From contig OX335658.1 in assembly GCA_946894095.1 (NCBI GenBank), positions 16,483,001 through 16,547,000 on the forward strand: DNA of 64,000 nucleotides. The letters are read 5' to 3'. Within the stretch, counting starts at the first letter, position 1, and every line of letters starts with the position of its first letter. The position numbers and the translations under genes were made by a program. The notes beneath the pieces were generated by a model. That model saw only the letters and a list, made by a program, of their open reading frames with translations. It made no database searches and was not told the DNA's origin. The DNA comes from Incurvaria masculella. Taxonomy: Eukaryota; Arthropoda; Insecta; Lepidoptera; Incurvariidae. Shown here in pieces: positions 10,426 to 21,370 of the stretch.

Positions 10426-10935
10426 CTTCAATCTCTATGGCCCCACATTTCATTAATTACAGCCACGCGCGAATGTGCTCCCGAAATGCGTTCTCCAATT
10501 CAGTTACCACTGGGTGCAACTATGCGACAATATTTGAATTTTGCAGACACGTTCAATCTGGGTTGGAAGTTTTAAAAAATTGCGGAAGCGAATTAATTTA
10601 GGCACCTAGGTGGAACATATCCTACCTTTTTTGATCTGAGGTCGCATAGACTGACTTTAAGCCTAGTTTGCCAAATGATACCAAAGGAACCGTTTTGCCA
10701 ACCCGAATCGTCCAGGTTTAAACAAATCGATTCAGCCGGCGAGATTCCGCTGACTCCACTGCAAGTAATTGCAAGATTCCGCGCCAGATTGGAGAAATAA
10801 TAGGCCTAATGTCGTACGACCGGATAAGACTCCGTAATAGAAGCTTCCAGATAACGCGAGACGCTACGCCTCGCCGAAATCTTACAGTCCGCGAGCTGTG
10901 ATCGATGGCTATTTTACCTTATGTCACGTCGTGAC
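10426..10935. other. Unassigned
   Basis: Nothing recognised. Some moderately GC-rich single-copy sequence at 10730-10930. Confidence 0.35.
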
Positions 10936-11321
10936 GTTTCATTTTTTTTTTTATGTGACTGGACATGGATGGCTAATACCACAATTTCTGTCATGGTATT
11001 AGCCCAACACACCACATGGGAACTAGGTGCCATGCCAGGACCTTCCTTATATTGTACGGCTACATTGAACTGTATGGAAAACACGGACAATTTTCATTGC
11101 TGCTTCGACCATCGTTCATACAATGCGATGGTACCAACCCGGGCGGGATAAACCCTACCACCTAGTAAGTAAGGAAGAGGACCTACAGCTTAACGTGGAA
11201 TCCGAACCACGGCCAGCCTCTCTCAACGGTCTAATGGTCACCCATCCAAGACCAGACCGGACCCAGCGTTGCTTAACTTCGGAGAGCAATCGCCTAAGTG
11301 TCACTGGGCCACTGAGGCTGA
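10936..11321 (-). mobile_element. SINE S2 with 5S rRNA-like head, copy 1
   Basis: Read on the minus strand, the head (11321 to ~11230) contains CCGAAGTTAAGCAACG and TTGGATGGGTGACC, the box A/IE and box C part of 5S rRNA. The body then follows: TAGGTGGTAGGG, GATGGTCGAAGC, AAGGTCCTGGCATGGCACC, CATGTCCAGTCACATAAAA, and an A tail at the left edge. The body is the same as in copies with a tRNA-like head (42980-43381). No protein is encoded. The 5S identity is by recognition of conserved 5S motifs. Confidence 0.8.
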
Positions 11322-11496
11322 CAAATATCGGTACGGTAAGAAATAATACCTTACGCGGTGTTTCAAAGATACATAGCCTAGGGGTTAACTCCTTAAGGCT
11401 CTAATGGAGAAGACCGCTCTTCCTTATCTGAGATTGAAACGTGAAATTTATTTGAAAACCCCATGATTACAACCTGTAAATTCCATGTCAAACTAA

Positions 11497-11665
11497 AGGT
11501 CCTTTCTCTTCTCGCTAGTTTATAATCTCACTTAGGTGGGATTAACACCAAATTTCATCGAATAAATAATTATAGCTCATTAAATAAGAAATGGTCGAAG
11601 CGGCAATGAAAAATTGTCCATGTTTTCCAACCAGTCCAATGTAGTTGTACCCATTTGAAAAGGTC
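11497..11665 (+). repeat. SINE S2 body fragment
   Basis: ATGGTCGAAGCGGCAATGAA and GTCCATGTTTTCC with CCAATGTAGTTGTACCC match the S2 body. The upstream part is degenerate and the 3' end is missing. Confidence 0.6.
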
Positions 11666-12162
11666 ATGGGATTCTTTTTTTTCCAGTGTTCGGCTAACAT
11701 CAGAAAATTAATTGTGATCCGAACAATCCATCACTAGTCCCATTAAAAATTGTATTAAATCCTATTTAAATCGAGGTATATATGGTCATTAGTAGATTGA
11801 CTTTAGCTCGACGTGGTTAATTGACTGGCCAATGAGCTTCGGGGCTCGCGACATTAGACTATTCCCGAAAGCCGTGTAGCCAAAACTCACACACACAACA
11901 CAACATGAACTGTCTTAAATGTATGTGCTGCTATCCTCTCTGCTACGCTATGCTATGCTCTCAGATAATCAGGTTAGCTTCTGACAACATGCATTTCTTA
12001 CGCTCTTGTCTAACGAACATTTGTGACTGAAAATGTTCACAGAGTCAAACTGTGTGGCGCAGATTTTGCCATTACTTAACAAATATGGAATATAATATGT
12101 GATGGCCAAGTATTTTAACAGCAGTCACTGCCGTACTTAGCTAGGTAATTATTGAGGTAACC
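11666..12162. other. Unassigned
   Basis: No gene or repeat recognised. Confidence 0.35.
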
Positions 12163-12452
12163 GAAAAACGGGCCAAGTGCGAGACGAACTCGCACACGAA
12201 GGGTTCTATACCATCGTTAAAGATTTAACACAAAATCACGTTTTTTGTAGGGCCACCTTCAATTTTTAAATTTTTTTATTTGACCTATTTGTTGTTATAG
12301 CGGCAAAATAAATATACTTTCTGTGAAAAATTAAACTGCCTACCTATAACGGTTCATGAGATACAGCCCTGTGGCAGACGGACGGACGAACGAACAGTGG
12401 TGGCTTAGTAATAGGGTTCCATTGGCACCCTTTGGGTACGGAACCCTAAAAA
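12163..12452 (-). repeat. R repeat copy 5
   Basis: From AACGGGCCAAGTGCGAG to GGGTACGGAACCCTAAAAA. The GGAC tract is short (about three units, interrupted by GAAC). Confidence 0.9.
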
Positions 12453-13485
12453 GTATGAATGTATGTAGATGCCATTTGTGAAAAATGCGTAAAAACGTAT
12501 CTTGGGCATGAGCGAGTGATCAAGGTGCTGAGAAAGGAAAGTGCGGGCTAGTTAGACCAAAGAAGAGTGTCACGATCGCATCGCGATTCGTCAGCACCTC
12601 CATTAAGAGTATCCTTATGAACTTACGAAATAATTAAGTTTGAAAATTAAAATTCAAATGATAAGAGAGGTGAAGAACAACAACCGATGAAGGCGCCCTA
12701 ATTCGCCGATGCATCGGGTGGAACCCTAATCTTCTGCATGCAGTTATAACTAGGGCTTCTTACAACACTCGGCGCTCGCTTGTCGGTGTCTGCTGGTTGT
12801 TGGCTGGCGCCTCCGCTGCACACACACTCACGTCTATACCGGCATTGACGAACTGAGAAGCTACGCGTCGCTTCTCAACAATCTCACTAAAATCTACCTT
12901 TTCGTGATATCTACCAAAATGCTCTCACTTCTAAAGTTGCTGTATCATAGGCACACACCTTCCTACTCGATGTATAATCCGGTCCGTCACAGCACTGACA
13001 GAAGACAACTTCGTCTTTTTTCATCATGTTTTTATCAGGGGGTGGGCAAAGGACCTTTCCATAGTATCGAACGGCCGCAAACAAACATTTCCTCTGTAAT
13101 TGAGATGAGGTAATTACACCACGACTCACATCTCCGCGACTATTACATTAATAGCGCTGAGATACAGGCCAGCGGAGAGAACACGGCAAGCCACATTACG
13201 GCCGAGCAAGTTATTGCTGTGGCTGTTCTCGCGTTCTTTTCCTGTTTGCATGGGTATTAAGGAAATTTATAAGAGCTCTTGAGAAGTGGAAAGGATATAC
13301 CGTTTCGTTTCCGCGTAGAACGCTTTCAGTTTCAAGTGTAGACTAATTGAAATTGTGTACTCAGCACTCAGCACTTGTGTTAATGAGTATAAGATTTTGT
13401 AAGGAAATTATGCTCTTTTAATAATTAAATTTATGTAATATATATCTAACGTAGCCTGCTCCAAAATATGTATAACTTTTATGTG
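12453..13485. other. Unassigned, apparently single-copy
   Basis: A 1-kb stretch without recognised repeats. 12690-13250 is GC-richer than average. Overlapping short frames (12904-13113 + and 12911-13129 -) do not resemble known proteins. Confidence 0.35.
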
Positions 13486-13747
13486 AGTTTTTAGGGTCCC
13501 GTACCCAAAGGTTGCCAACGGAACCCTATTACTAAGCCTCCGCTGGCCTTCCGTCCATACGTCCGTCCGTCCGTCTGTCATAGGGCTGTGTCTCATGAAC
13601 CATAATAGGTAGGAATCTGACATTTTCACAGAGTGTGTATTTATTTTGCCGCTATTAAAACAAAAACAAAATTAAAAATAATAAAAATTAAAGGGGTAAA
13701 AATAACTTAAAAAATTATACAATATACGCTGGTACGGAACCCTTTTA
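13486..13747 (+). repeat. R repeat copy 6, 3'-truncated
   Basis: It starts TTTTTAGGGTCCCGTACCC and keeps the (CCGT)n and TATTTATTTTGCC blocks, but ends at GGTACGGAACCCTT without the GGCCAAGTGCGAG tail. Confidence 0.85.
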
Positions 13748-13867
13748 TAATATCATATGCTGGGTTCCGGGACTTATGTGAAGCCGACTGCATTTCTTAC
13801 CTTGCATGATATAAAAGGCGACTAAAGGATTCGTCGATTGTGTTTCTGATTGCGCAGGTTAACTTAC

Positions 13868-14027
13868 TAAGTCCCGATTGCACGAAGAGAGGGCTGAGTT
13901 AATCAATGTTCAAACACGTCACTTTTAGTCAACCGCATGTAGTTCCTTACATACTGTTCATCCAAAGTGACGTGTTTAATCATACGTTGACGTTGATTTT
14001 TTGTCCTTTCGTGCACTCGGCCCTAAG
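13868..14027. mobile_element. Short palindromic MITE with TAAG duplication, copy 2
   Basis: 160 bp including TAAG at both ends. TCCCGATTGCACGAA and TTTCGTGCACTCGGCCC form the ends. Same family as 6491-6649. Confidence 0.8.
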
Positions 14028-14704
14028 TGCGGCAGCAATGATTATGGTTTTCTAACCAGTCAAATGTACATCTTATCAGTTCAATCAAGCATCATTTCAT
14101 GAGGAATAAAGTAACTAATATAACGTGGAAAATTTTATGTTTTTGAATGCATTGCAAAGCTTTCCTCATATAATGGAACGATATCTAAAACAGTCGTCTC
14201 GACAAACAAATGACCAGATTCTGAACGAAATATGGGCATTTACCAAAAAGGTGTCTCCGAGAGGGATAAACATCTACCATTCAATTATAATCCTATTAAA
14301 ACCAGAATGGTATCATTTTGAAGCCCTCTGAGTTCTCCAAGATATTTTTTTTATATCTTTTAGATTAGAGAGATTTAAGATTCTTTGAAAAAACACCTAA
14401 AAGAAACGGTATTTTTTTTTCTAATTAAAAACATAAAATAAACAATTATTACAGTATTGTGGTCCATTTAGTAACGTATATTTTCATACAATTTTTAGTC
14501 ATCTAATTTATATCGCACTTTTCTTGTAAACTGGTACCGTAATGAAGCGAACGAAAAAGCATTTTCAATGGTTAAAATTTAAATATCTGATACCGATGTT
14601 GCTCTACTTAAGATTTTAGCAATCAAAACGCCTGCCATTCTTATCTTTTATACTCTTATTCAAATCCTCACTCTTCGCTTTTGTGGTTTGTGTCACCACG
14701 GCTG
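14028..14704. other. Unassigned
   Basis: AT-rich and nothing recognised. A 68-codon frame at 14125-14331 (+) has no domain I know. Confidence 0.35.
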
Positions 14705-15003
14705 AAAAAACCGGCCAAGTACGAGTCGGACTCGCACACGAAGGGTTCCGTACCATAGTACAAGATTTAACACAAAAAATTGCGTTTTTTGTATGCCCCC
14801 CTTTAATTATTATTATTTTTTAATTTTACCTATTTGTGGTTAAAGCGGCAAAATGAAGACACATTCTGTAAAAAAATCAGCTTCCTACCTGTTATGGTTC
14901 ATGAGATACAGCCTTGTAACAGACGGACGGACGGACGGACGGACAGCGGAGGCTTAGTAATAGGGTGCCGTTTTCACCCTTTGGGTACGGAACCCTAAAA
15001 ATT
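14705..15003 (-). repeat. R repeat copy 7, full length
   Basis: AACCGGCCAAGTACGAGTCGG at the left and GGGTACGGAACCCTAAAAA at the right, with (GGAC)5 between. Confidence 0.9.
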
Positions 15004-15453
15004 TACGATTTCACTAAAGCTTTCAGGAGGATGAAAACAGAATATGAAGAATATCGTGAAAAGGTGGCGTTATGATATACGGTGTTCTCCCAGCAGGCGA
15101 CTCCGCGGGTATCTAAAGACTATTTGTCGCATGTCACGGTGTCGGTACACGCTGTGCGTATTTATACATTATATTGTATCTACATACGTACTTATTATAC
15201 GTGTCTCTTTAAGTACCGGAGCACAGGCTGGATTCTCTCCATGAGCCTGTTAAATTCAAATGCTCTATTTTTTCTGGAACGTAACTTAAACAGGTTTTGA
15301 AGATAACAGGAAACACAATCGAGAAGAGCATGTATATGAGTGACGGAAGAATGATGAAATAAATTCAAAAAAATCCAAACGGCCTCGGAAACCTTCCAAA
15401 AACAGGAGTAGGAATTCCCATAATAATGGAACCATTATGCTGCAAAAGAAGAA
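15004..15453. other. Unassigned
   Basis: No recognised content. Confidence 0.35.
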
Positions 15454-15472
15454 AAACCGGCTAAGTGCGAGT
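15454..15472 (-). repeat. R repeat copy 8, left piece split by LINE
   Basis: AAACCGGCTAAGTGCGAGT is the tail end of R in reverse orientation. The rest of the same copy resumes at 17341, after the LINE insertion. Confidence 0.85.
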
Positions 15473-17340
15473 GTATTTATTTTATTTATTTATTTATTTC
15501 AGGAAAAACAAACAGAGTAACATAGAAAACTTAATATAAGTGTTAATATATTGTTTAGAAAATATGTTAGTCCAGCTTCGTATTTCACAAGTTTTGCAAA
15601 AGTAGTAGGACGAAGCAGTATATGTATAGTGTAGAACAGAGAAACAAAATAAGAAAAACTTACAGCTATTGAATAACTTTTATATTAAAGATGTTATATG
15701 CTAGTAAGCAAACCACAGTCGATATTGTCGTTGCAATGCCTAAGTGAATCATCCCGATCGAATAAATTGCAATCTGTAAAACGTAATGTGATGTAATACA
15801 ATATAGTATAATATAGTATAATACAGTATGGTATGGGAACATAGGACCAAAGAAAAGTAAATAAGTAAATAACATTGACAGAACTAGATTATTTTAAGGT
15901 ATGAGTATATTAATAGTAACTAAAGTATATTCATACATAAATATATTACCAAATATATGTATTTGGCCATTTGTTTCTAAGCGGAAAGTGTACACAATAC
16001 AGCTTTCTTAAATTGATATGACGTCATGAAGAAGATGTCCACATCCGAGTCACCGAATTGAGTATTGTATGTATTACACATACGCCAGACCAGCATACGG
16101 AAACCTGAGTTGGTTGGACATAGATCCAAGTGGAAGAGATGAGTATTTCTAGTCGAGCGTGACGGAGTCCGCAGACCCATTTGATTTAGTAAATCAGGAC
16201 AATCTACTAAACCGTTGACGATTTTAAAAAATAATGACATGTCTAGTAATATACGTCTATTGTGGAGGCTTGATAGTGAGAATTGGTCGACGATGTAAAA
16301 TTTTTAAAAATTTCCGTTGGATCATTTCAACAGAATGAGAATATTTACTATAAAACGGATTCCAAACTGACGTTGCGTATTCTAGTTGTGACCGGACGAG
16401 TGAATTATATAGTAAGATACACGTTGAGACTCTTTTAAATTGACGCGTTGTGTGAAGCACGAAGCCCATCATTCTATATGCACTATTAATTATTTTATCG
16501 ATATGTTTGTCAAAATGAAGGTTTGAATCGAATAACACACCTAGTTCCCTAATAACTTCAACACGTTCTAGCAAAACACCTCCAATGTGGTAATTAAAAT
16601 AGAGTGGTTGTTTGTTCTTAGTAAAAGTAATAACCTTACATTTCGAGATACTTAAAAATAGTTTATTCTGATTGCAGTAGTTATAAAAGGAATCCAAATC
16701 AGTTTGAAGTGCCTCACAATCTTCTTTAGAACGTATTTTTACATAAATTTTCATGTCATCAGCATATATGAGAATTTTACTATATCGAAAATTATGAATG
16801 ACATCATTAATGAATAAGATAAAAAGAAATGGGCCTAAAATTGATCCTTGGGGAACTCCAGAAGATACTGAGATGAAATCAGAACAATAACCATTGACAA
16901 CTACTCGCTGCTTTCTATTAGAGATGTATGAAGAGAACCATCTTAACAGATTTCCTTTAATACCATTGAAGGCAATTTTTTTTAGAAGAAGTTCATGATC
17001 CACCTTGTCGAAGGCCTTTTGAAAGTCGGTAAAGATAGAGTCAACTTGCTCACCATTGTCCAAGCTATGAAATATAAAATTGGAGTATATAGTTAGATTG
17101 GTGATTGTAGAACGACGCTGAACGAAGCCGTGCTGCTGTGATAAAATTTGGTCATGAAGTATTGGATATACAGCTTGATGTACCAACCTTTCAAAGAGCT
17201 TCGACAAGGCGGAAAATATAGAAATAGGTCTATAATTTTTTACTTCATTCTTGCACCCACTCTTAAAAACTGGTGTGATATTAGCTGTTTTCCAAACATC
17301 AGGAAACACTCCTTTCGAGATGCATTTATTGATATAGAGT
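15473..17340 (-). mobile_element. Jockey/CR1-group non-LTR retrotransposon, 5'-truncated
   Basis: The element reads on the minus strand. The 5' truncation point lies at ~17340. The reverse transcriptase follows (17340-16257), then a frameshifted C-terminal region (16280-15977), a ~500-bp 3' UTR, and a tail of AAAT/AAATA units at 15473-15500. It interrupts one R repeat. GAGT occurs on both sides (15469-15472 and 17337-17340) as a possible short target duplication. The microsatellite-like tail, rather than poly(A), suggests a CR1-like 3' end. A 420-bp minus-strand insert with a similar tail lies at 46148-46567. Confidence 0.9.
15977..16280 (-). pseudogene. LINE ORF2 C-terminal region, frameshifted
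   Basis: This is the continuation of the RT protein in another frame. It reads NRRILLDMSLFFKIVNG (from ~16265), then DCPDLLNQMGLRTPSRSTRN and TNSGFRMLVWRMCNTYN, the conserved region after the RT domain in Jockey/CR1-group ORF2 (R-R-x-x-x-D-M, K-I-x-N-G, DCPDLL, GLR-PSR). The first ATG is internal to the LINE protein and is not a real start. At least one indel lies between 16260 and 16310. Confidence 0.8.
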
Positions 17341-17384
17341 AGTCGCACACGAAGGGTTCCGAACCATTGTACAAGATTTAACAA
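16257..17384 (-). pseudogene. Reverse transcriptase ORF, truncated and chimeric
   Basis: 375 codons. Recognisable RT motifs in order are KNYRPISIFSALSKLFERLV, FTDFQKAFDKVDHELLLKKI (motif A, FDKVDH), SGVPQGSILGPFLFILFIND, and LIYADDMKIY with the catalytic YADD. This is the polymerase of Jockey/CR1-type LINEs, which copies LINE RNA at a nicked target. The endonuclease and ORF1 are missing. The first ~15 residues (MLNLVQWFGTLRVRL) are encoded by the flanking R repeat, so the apparent ATG belongs to the host repeat and not to the LINE. The frame ends at a TAG near 16254. The next frame continues the protein, so this copy cannot make a complete enzyme. Confidence 0.9.
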
Positions 17385-17622
17385 AAAAAAAAAACGAATC
17401 AGGTTTTTATATAAACCCCTCTTTAATTTTTATAATTTTTAAATATTACGTATTTGTTGTTGCAGCGGGAAAATTAATACACACTATGTGGAAAATTCCA
17501 GCTGCCTATCGATTACGGTGCATGATTTATAGCCCTATGACAGATGGACGAACGGACGAACCGACGCACAGCGGAGGCTTAGTAATAGGGTTTGTTGGCA
17601 CCCTTTGGGCACAGAACCCTGA
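17341..17622 (-). repeat. R repeat copy 8, right piece
   Basis: It resumes at TCGCACACGAAGGGTTCCG and runs to CCCTTTGGGCACAGAACCCTG. With 15454-15472 it makes one full R copy. The GGAC tract has decayed to GGACGAACGGACGAACCGAC. Confidence 0.85.
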
Positions 17623-18001
17623 AAAGTATGCTGTTAAGTCGTCGTTTGGCGCTCCATCATATTTGGCTACCCTCCGAGGAAACAACGTGATGCTAAGTAC
17701 AATGTATGAAACATATTTAAATAACCTGAAACCAAATAGTTGGTATAGTTCACCTTTTTCTTGATATTGAAAAACTTAATTAAGTATTTCAAAACGAATA
17801 TTAAACTATATCTTGCAATTTTTTTAATTGATTAACTGCTAAACTTTGTTAAATCTAGACCGAATTTTAGTAAGAATGAAAAAAACATTGTCACGGTTTT
17901 TCCTTCCCATCCACTGTCACGTCTGTTACACCCATCGAGTAAGAAAGGAGAGGAGCGGCTAACCAAATTCATCCGTATAGCGGCAGCGTAGCCACTTTTT
18001 A
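17623..18001. other. Unassigned
   Basis: Nothing recognised. Confidence 0.35.
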
Positions 18002-18260
18002 CCCGACTGCGAAAGAAGGAGGGTTATGTTTTTCGAGTGTATGTATGTATGTATGTATATTTCTTTGTCGCCCCCTGCAGCCTAAACGGCTTGATGGATT
18101 TTAGCTTGAGAGGTATCGTTACATTCGTCTTAATTATGAGAGTGACACTGGCTATATCAAAATCATAAAAAAAATCATGGCTGATTTTTGGCGCCAAATT
18201 ATGTGTTTTCATATATTTTTTTTCTTGAAACCTATCGAGTGGGGTATCAAACTAAAGGGT
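18002..18260 (+). repeat. CCCGACTGCG-type repeat, 5' part
   Basis: ACCCGACTGCGAAAGAAGGA, then a (GTAT)n tract and GCCCCCTGCAGCCTAAACGG, is a pattern I associate with a common lepidopteran non-autonomous DNA repeat. The start resembles the termini of the element at 21371-22193. Confidence 0.5.
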
Positions 18261-19059
18261 TTTTTAAATAGTGTACAAAAAGGTATGCTACTTATATGTT
18301 TAAATGTAATTTGGAATAAGAAATTCCAAAAACATCAAAATATTCAACGTTAAAAATTATTTCAAATGATTTTTGTTTACGCAAGCGTGCTGGTCACACC
18401 AACTTAGGTCATATACTCCTCTTTTCACTACCTCCAGCTATATGGAATGTTGTTTCGGTTACATTGCATATTTATATGGTGTAACCGAAAGATAACTTTG
18501 GGATGACTGTAACTGGAAGTCGTGGATCCGGGCGATAGTCAGATAGATTTTCGACATTCTCGGTCGCCGCATAGACCGATATCACCATCATTGCTTTACT
18601 ATCATAATTATGCACCAGCACAGCTCATAAATCCATACTTCCGTTGTCAATGGGTGTCACGCTGGGGAAGGTCCGCTTGTTCCACAAGAGGGCGACCCTA
18701 CAGTGCCGAGATACTGTGGTGCCCAAAATCGGTATCAATCTGATAATATCTAAAAGCTTTAACAAAGATAGGAAAACTTTCCATGAAGATGTCGTCAGCC
18801 CCTTGATGAGGACCTATGTTAAATAGGGTACATAAAATATGATCGTCATCATAATATCGCTGATTTTTAACCGTGCGTCCTTGGGAGCAGTGGGAAGGAA
18901 AAGCACGGCTTTGCCAAAGTTGGGTTTATCATCATATATCACATATTATTAACACGTTATATTATTCAAAATAATAAACCAGGAGTTCATGTACGGATTA
19001 AATCATGAACGTTATATTTTGATGGGCTTTGGAGGCAAGAAAAGCAATAAACGCTCAGT
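18261..19059. other. Unassigned
   Basis: No repeat or gene recognised. Short frames at 18522-18743 and 18644-18826 overlap and are unconvincing. Confidence 0.35.
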
Positions 19060-19210
19060 TGGGATGTAACAGTTTATAAGCTCCAAGGTAACACATTCGA
19101 TCGGGCGATTGTGGACCTCGGGCCCACATATATTTGCAAACGATGAATCCAGGTCTCTTTCGCCGCATCCAGTTAAAGTTCTAAACTGTGAAACTGGAAC
19201 TTAACTAGCT
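19060..19210 (+). pseudogene. Helitron PIF1-like helicase C-terminal relic
   Basis: From 19072 the frame reads VYKLQGNTFDRAIVDLGP, matching the late helicase motif of Helitron RepHel proteins (H-K-x-Q-G-x-T-x-D-R-A-V-V-D-L-G). Downstream residues (FA..., then SF/LSR-like) continue only with stops and frameshifts. It is a short broken fragment with no Rep domain or hairpin end seen. The assignment rests on this one motif. Confidence 0.55.
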
Positions 19211-19396
19211 CAATAATTAAATAAAAATGGCTTTAACAATGCTTTTGACTCACATTCAAAGCTGTCAGTCAAGAGACAACTTCCAGTCTTATGAAGTAGT
19301 GGATATAAATATTATAATCATGGTTATTATGGAGATTATTGAATTTAAACTAGCAGTTAGTTTATAAATGGATGAAATCCTGTGATCAAAGCGATT

Positions 19397-20446
19397 ACTA
19401 CTGGGTCCGTCACTTGAACTGTTACTTCTATTTTCAAAATAATAATGACCGTGCGCCAAATTTTGGTGAAACGTCAATCTGTTTCATTGTTTTTAAGTGG
19501 GCGAAAAGAGCGGGAACAAATTTGAATTGTATAATAAATTTTCGCAATGGATATTAAACCTAACAATGTGATCGTTTTGTATTTGACCAGAAAATCACAA
19601 CCACTCATCGTTCGGGAGCTCCGACATTTACATGTGAACAAAATGTTAGTGCATCGAACCATTAAGCGTTATAACCTAGCATTGCTAAACGGCATAGAGG
19701 CGGTCATCCGAAAATAGCAGTATCACATGATATGGTTAGAAAGGTAAAGGCTCGAATTCAAGGAAATCCTCACCAGTGTTCTGCAAAATTTGCGAAAAGT
19801 CAGACAATACCCGACTCAAGTAATCGGCGCATACTGAAATAAAAATAAATGCAACTGAAGCCCTACCAACAAGATACAAAAATTACAGCATCTTAGTTCA
19901 GCGCAGAAGGCAGTTCGACTACAAAGAGCTCAAGCAATGAAGGTCTTGCGTGGCGATCTGGAAAACATTGTTTTTTCTGATGAAAAAATGTTTACTGTCT
20001 AACAGTATATAAACAAACAACATTTTCGTGTTTGGCTACAGGGCAAATCCAACGAGAATTTAGACGATCGAGTTCCCGTTCGTAAGCAAGCGCCCGCTTC
20101 TGTTATGGTCTCGGCTGCAGTGACCGCAAATGGTCGCTATTCACTCCTGTTTATCGAGAAGGGCGTCAAAGTCAACCAGCAAGTGTGTGCAAAAGGTGTT
20201 AAATGAGGCGCTCATACCATGTGCACGTGTAAAGAATGCAGTACGAAACGCTGGACGTTCCAACAACACTCAGCATCGTCTCAGAAAGCTCTTATCTATG
20301 GATCAAAGGAGGCTATATCGAACAATAACAATTATTGTCTTAAAATTAAATGTTTTATTGTGATATAATTTTTAACGAACCGTTCTTCAATTAACTAAAT
20401 AACATCATTTTCAATTGGTAACACTTCGAGTGACGGACCCTGCATA
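19397..20446 (+). mobile_element. Tc1/mariner element, internally deleted
   Basis: It is bounded by inverted ends GGGTCCGTCACTTGAACTGT (from 19403) and AACACTTCGAGTGACGGACC (to 20438), matching at most positions and followed by ATTTTC/GAAAAT in both. TA lies nearby on both sides. At ~1.05 kb it is shorter than the usual ~1.3 kb, because the 3' coding part is missing. It contains a decayed transposase. Confidence 0.85.
19547..20230 (+). pseudogene. Mariner-type transposase pseudogene
   Basis: An ATG at 19547 opens a helix-turn-helix-like N-terminus (SQPLIVRELRHLHVNKMLVH, RTIKRYN). After a frameshift comes RGGHPKIAVSHDMVRKVKAR. Later NIVFSDEKMF (~19970-19990) carries the first catalytic Asp, and VMVSAAVTANGRYSLLFIEK (~20105-20165) matches the block between the first and second Asp. 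Several stops and frameshifts break it, and the second and third catalytic residues are absent. It cannot encode an active enzyme. Such transposases cut and paste elements at TA sites. Confidence 0.8.
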
Positions 20447-20540
20447 TAACCACAGGATTTGAGTGTCGAACTGTTCGCTTATAAATTTAGTGTAACTGTA
20501 ATCAACGATGATGAGAGGGAGATTCTAAAAAAACCATATA

Positions 20541-20752
20541 TAGGGTGTTAACGGAGATATGGTCCAAAAGCTAACCACGTATTCCTCGGCATATTTGGAG
20601 CTAAAAAGGTAGAAGATATTTTGTCGTACGACTTGAAAAAGATTTTCCCCATACATTTTAAATACCTACAAATGAAATGTATATCTTTTTTGTTTCAAAT
20701 ATGCCAAGGAATACGTTAACGTTTGGACCATACCTCCACTAAAACCTTGTAT
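20541..20752. mobile_element. TA-flanked short MITE
   Basis: Left end TAGGGTGTTAACGGAGATAT and right end TACCTCCACTAAAACCTTGT are imperfect inverses. The arms also share GTATTCCTCGGCATATTTGG and its complement. About 210 bp and non-coding. Confidence 0.8.
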
Positions 20753-20889
20753 ATATCGGCATATGATCAAAATTCGTTGAATGAGGGAATCTCATTCTAT
20801 GAACTGATGACTTCATTAAAGCCTTAAAGATAACATGAAGAAACTTTTAGAAAATGTAGTTTTGTTTTAATATCAATCAAAAAACTCTA

Positions 20890-21275
20890 TTTGTTACACC
20901 TCGTAGTGTAGGGACTAAAATATTGCCTTTCATGCAAGAGGTTATGGGCTCAAATCCTCGCATCTGTTATACACCACTTTATCTTGCGAGTTGTTCATGG
21001 TTCGGAACCCATGTAAAACTGTAGGTCACCTTACCCTACTAGGTGACAGGGTTAATCCCGCCTGGGTTGGTATCACCGCATTAGGAAAAACTATGGAAAA
21101 AGTGGCAATAGATCATTGTATGTATTTTCCACCCATGGTATCCGTGTGCAGCCGTGATTGTGTGTAAAGGAAGGTACTGGCCTGTCACCTAATTCCTTCT
21201 GGAATTTGTTGAATTAGGATTATATCATGACGGTAGTTGTGTTACATTAGCCATCCATGTCAGGTTCCATGATAA
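20890..21275 (+). mobile_element. SINE S2 with tRNA-like head
   Basis: The head CGTAGTGTAGGGACTAA with GGGCTCAAATCCTCGC (box B-like) is followed by GCGAGTTGTTCATGGTTCGG, AAAACTGTAGGTC, GGTGACAGGGTTAATCCC, AAGGAAGGTACTGGCC and CCATCCATGTCAGGTT. It is a diverged but nearly full copy. Confidence 0.75.
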
Positions 21276-21370
21276 TACCTAACCTTACTTTCGTTGGAAT
21301 TTATTAACGTGCAGATATTTAAATGATAAATGCATGCTCTACGAAAACTAAAAAAATTTAAAATAAAACA

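Noticed and set aside
11230..11310. A 5S rRNA gene or pseudogene on its own
   Set aside because: Only the internal promoter half is present, and it is joined to the SINE body in three places.
11123..11404. 93-codon frame
   Set aside because: Translation of the 5S-headed SINE.
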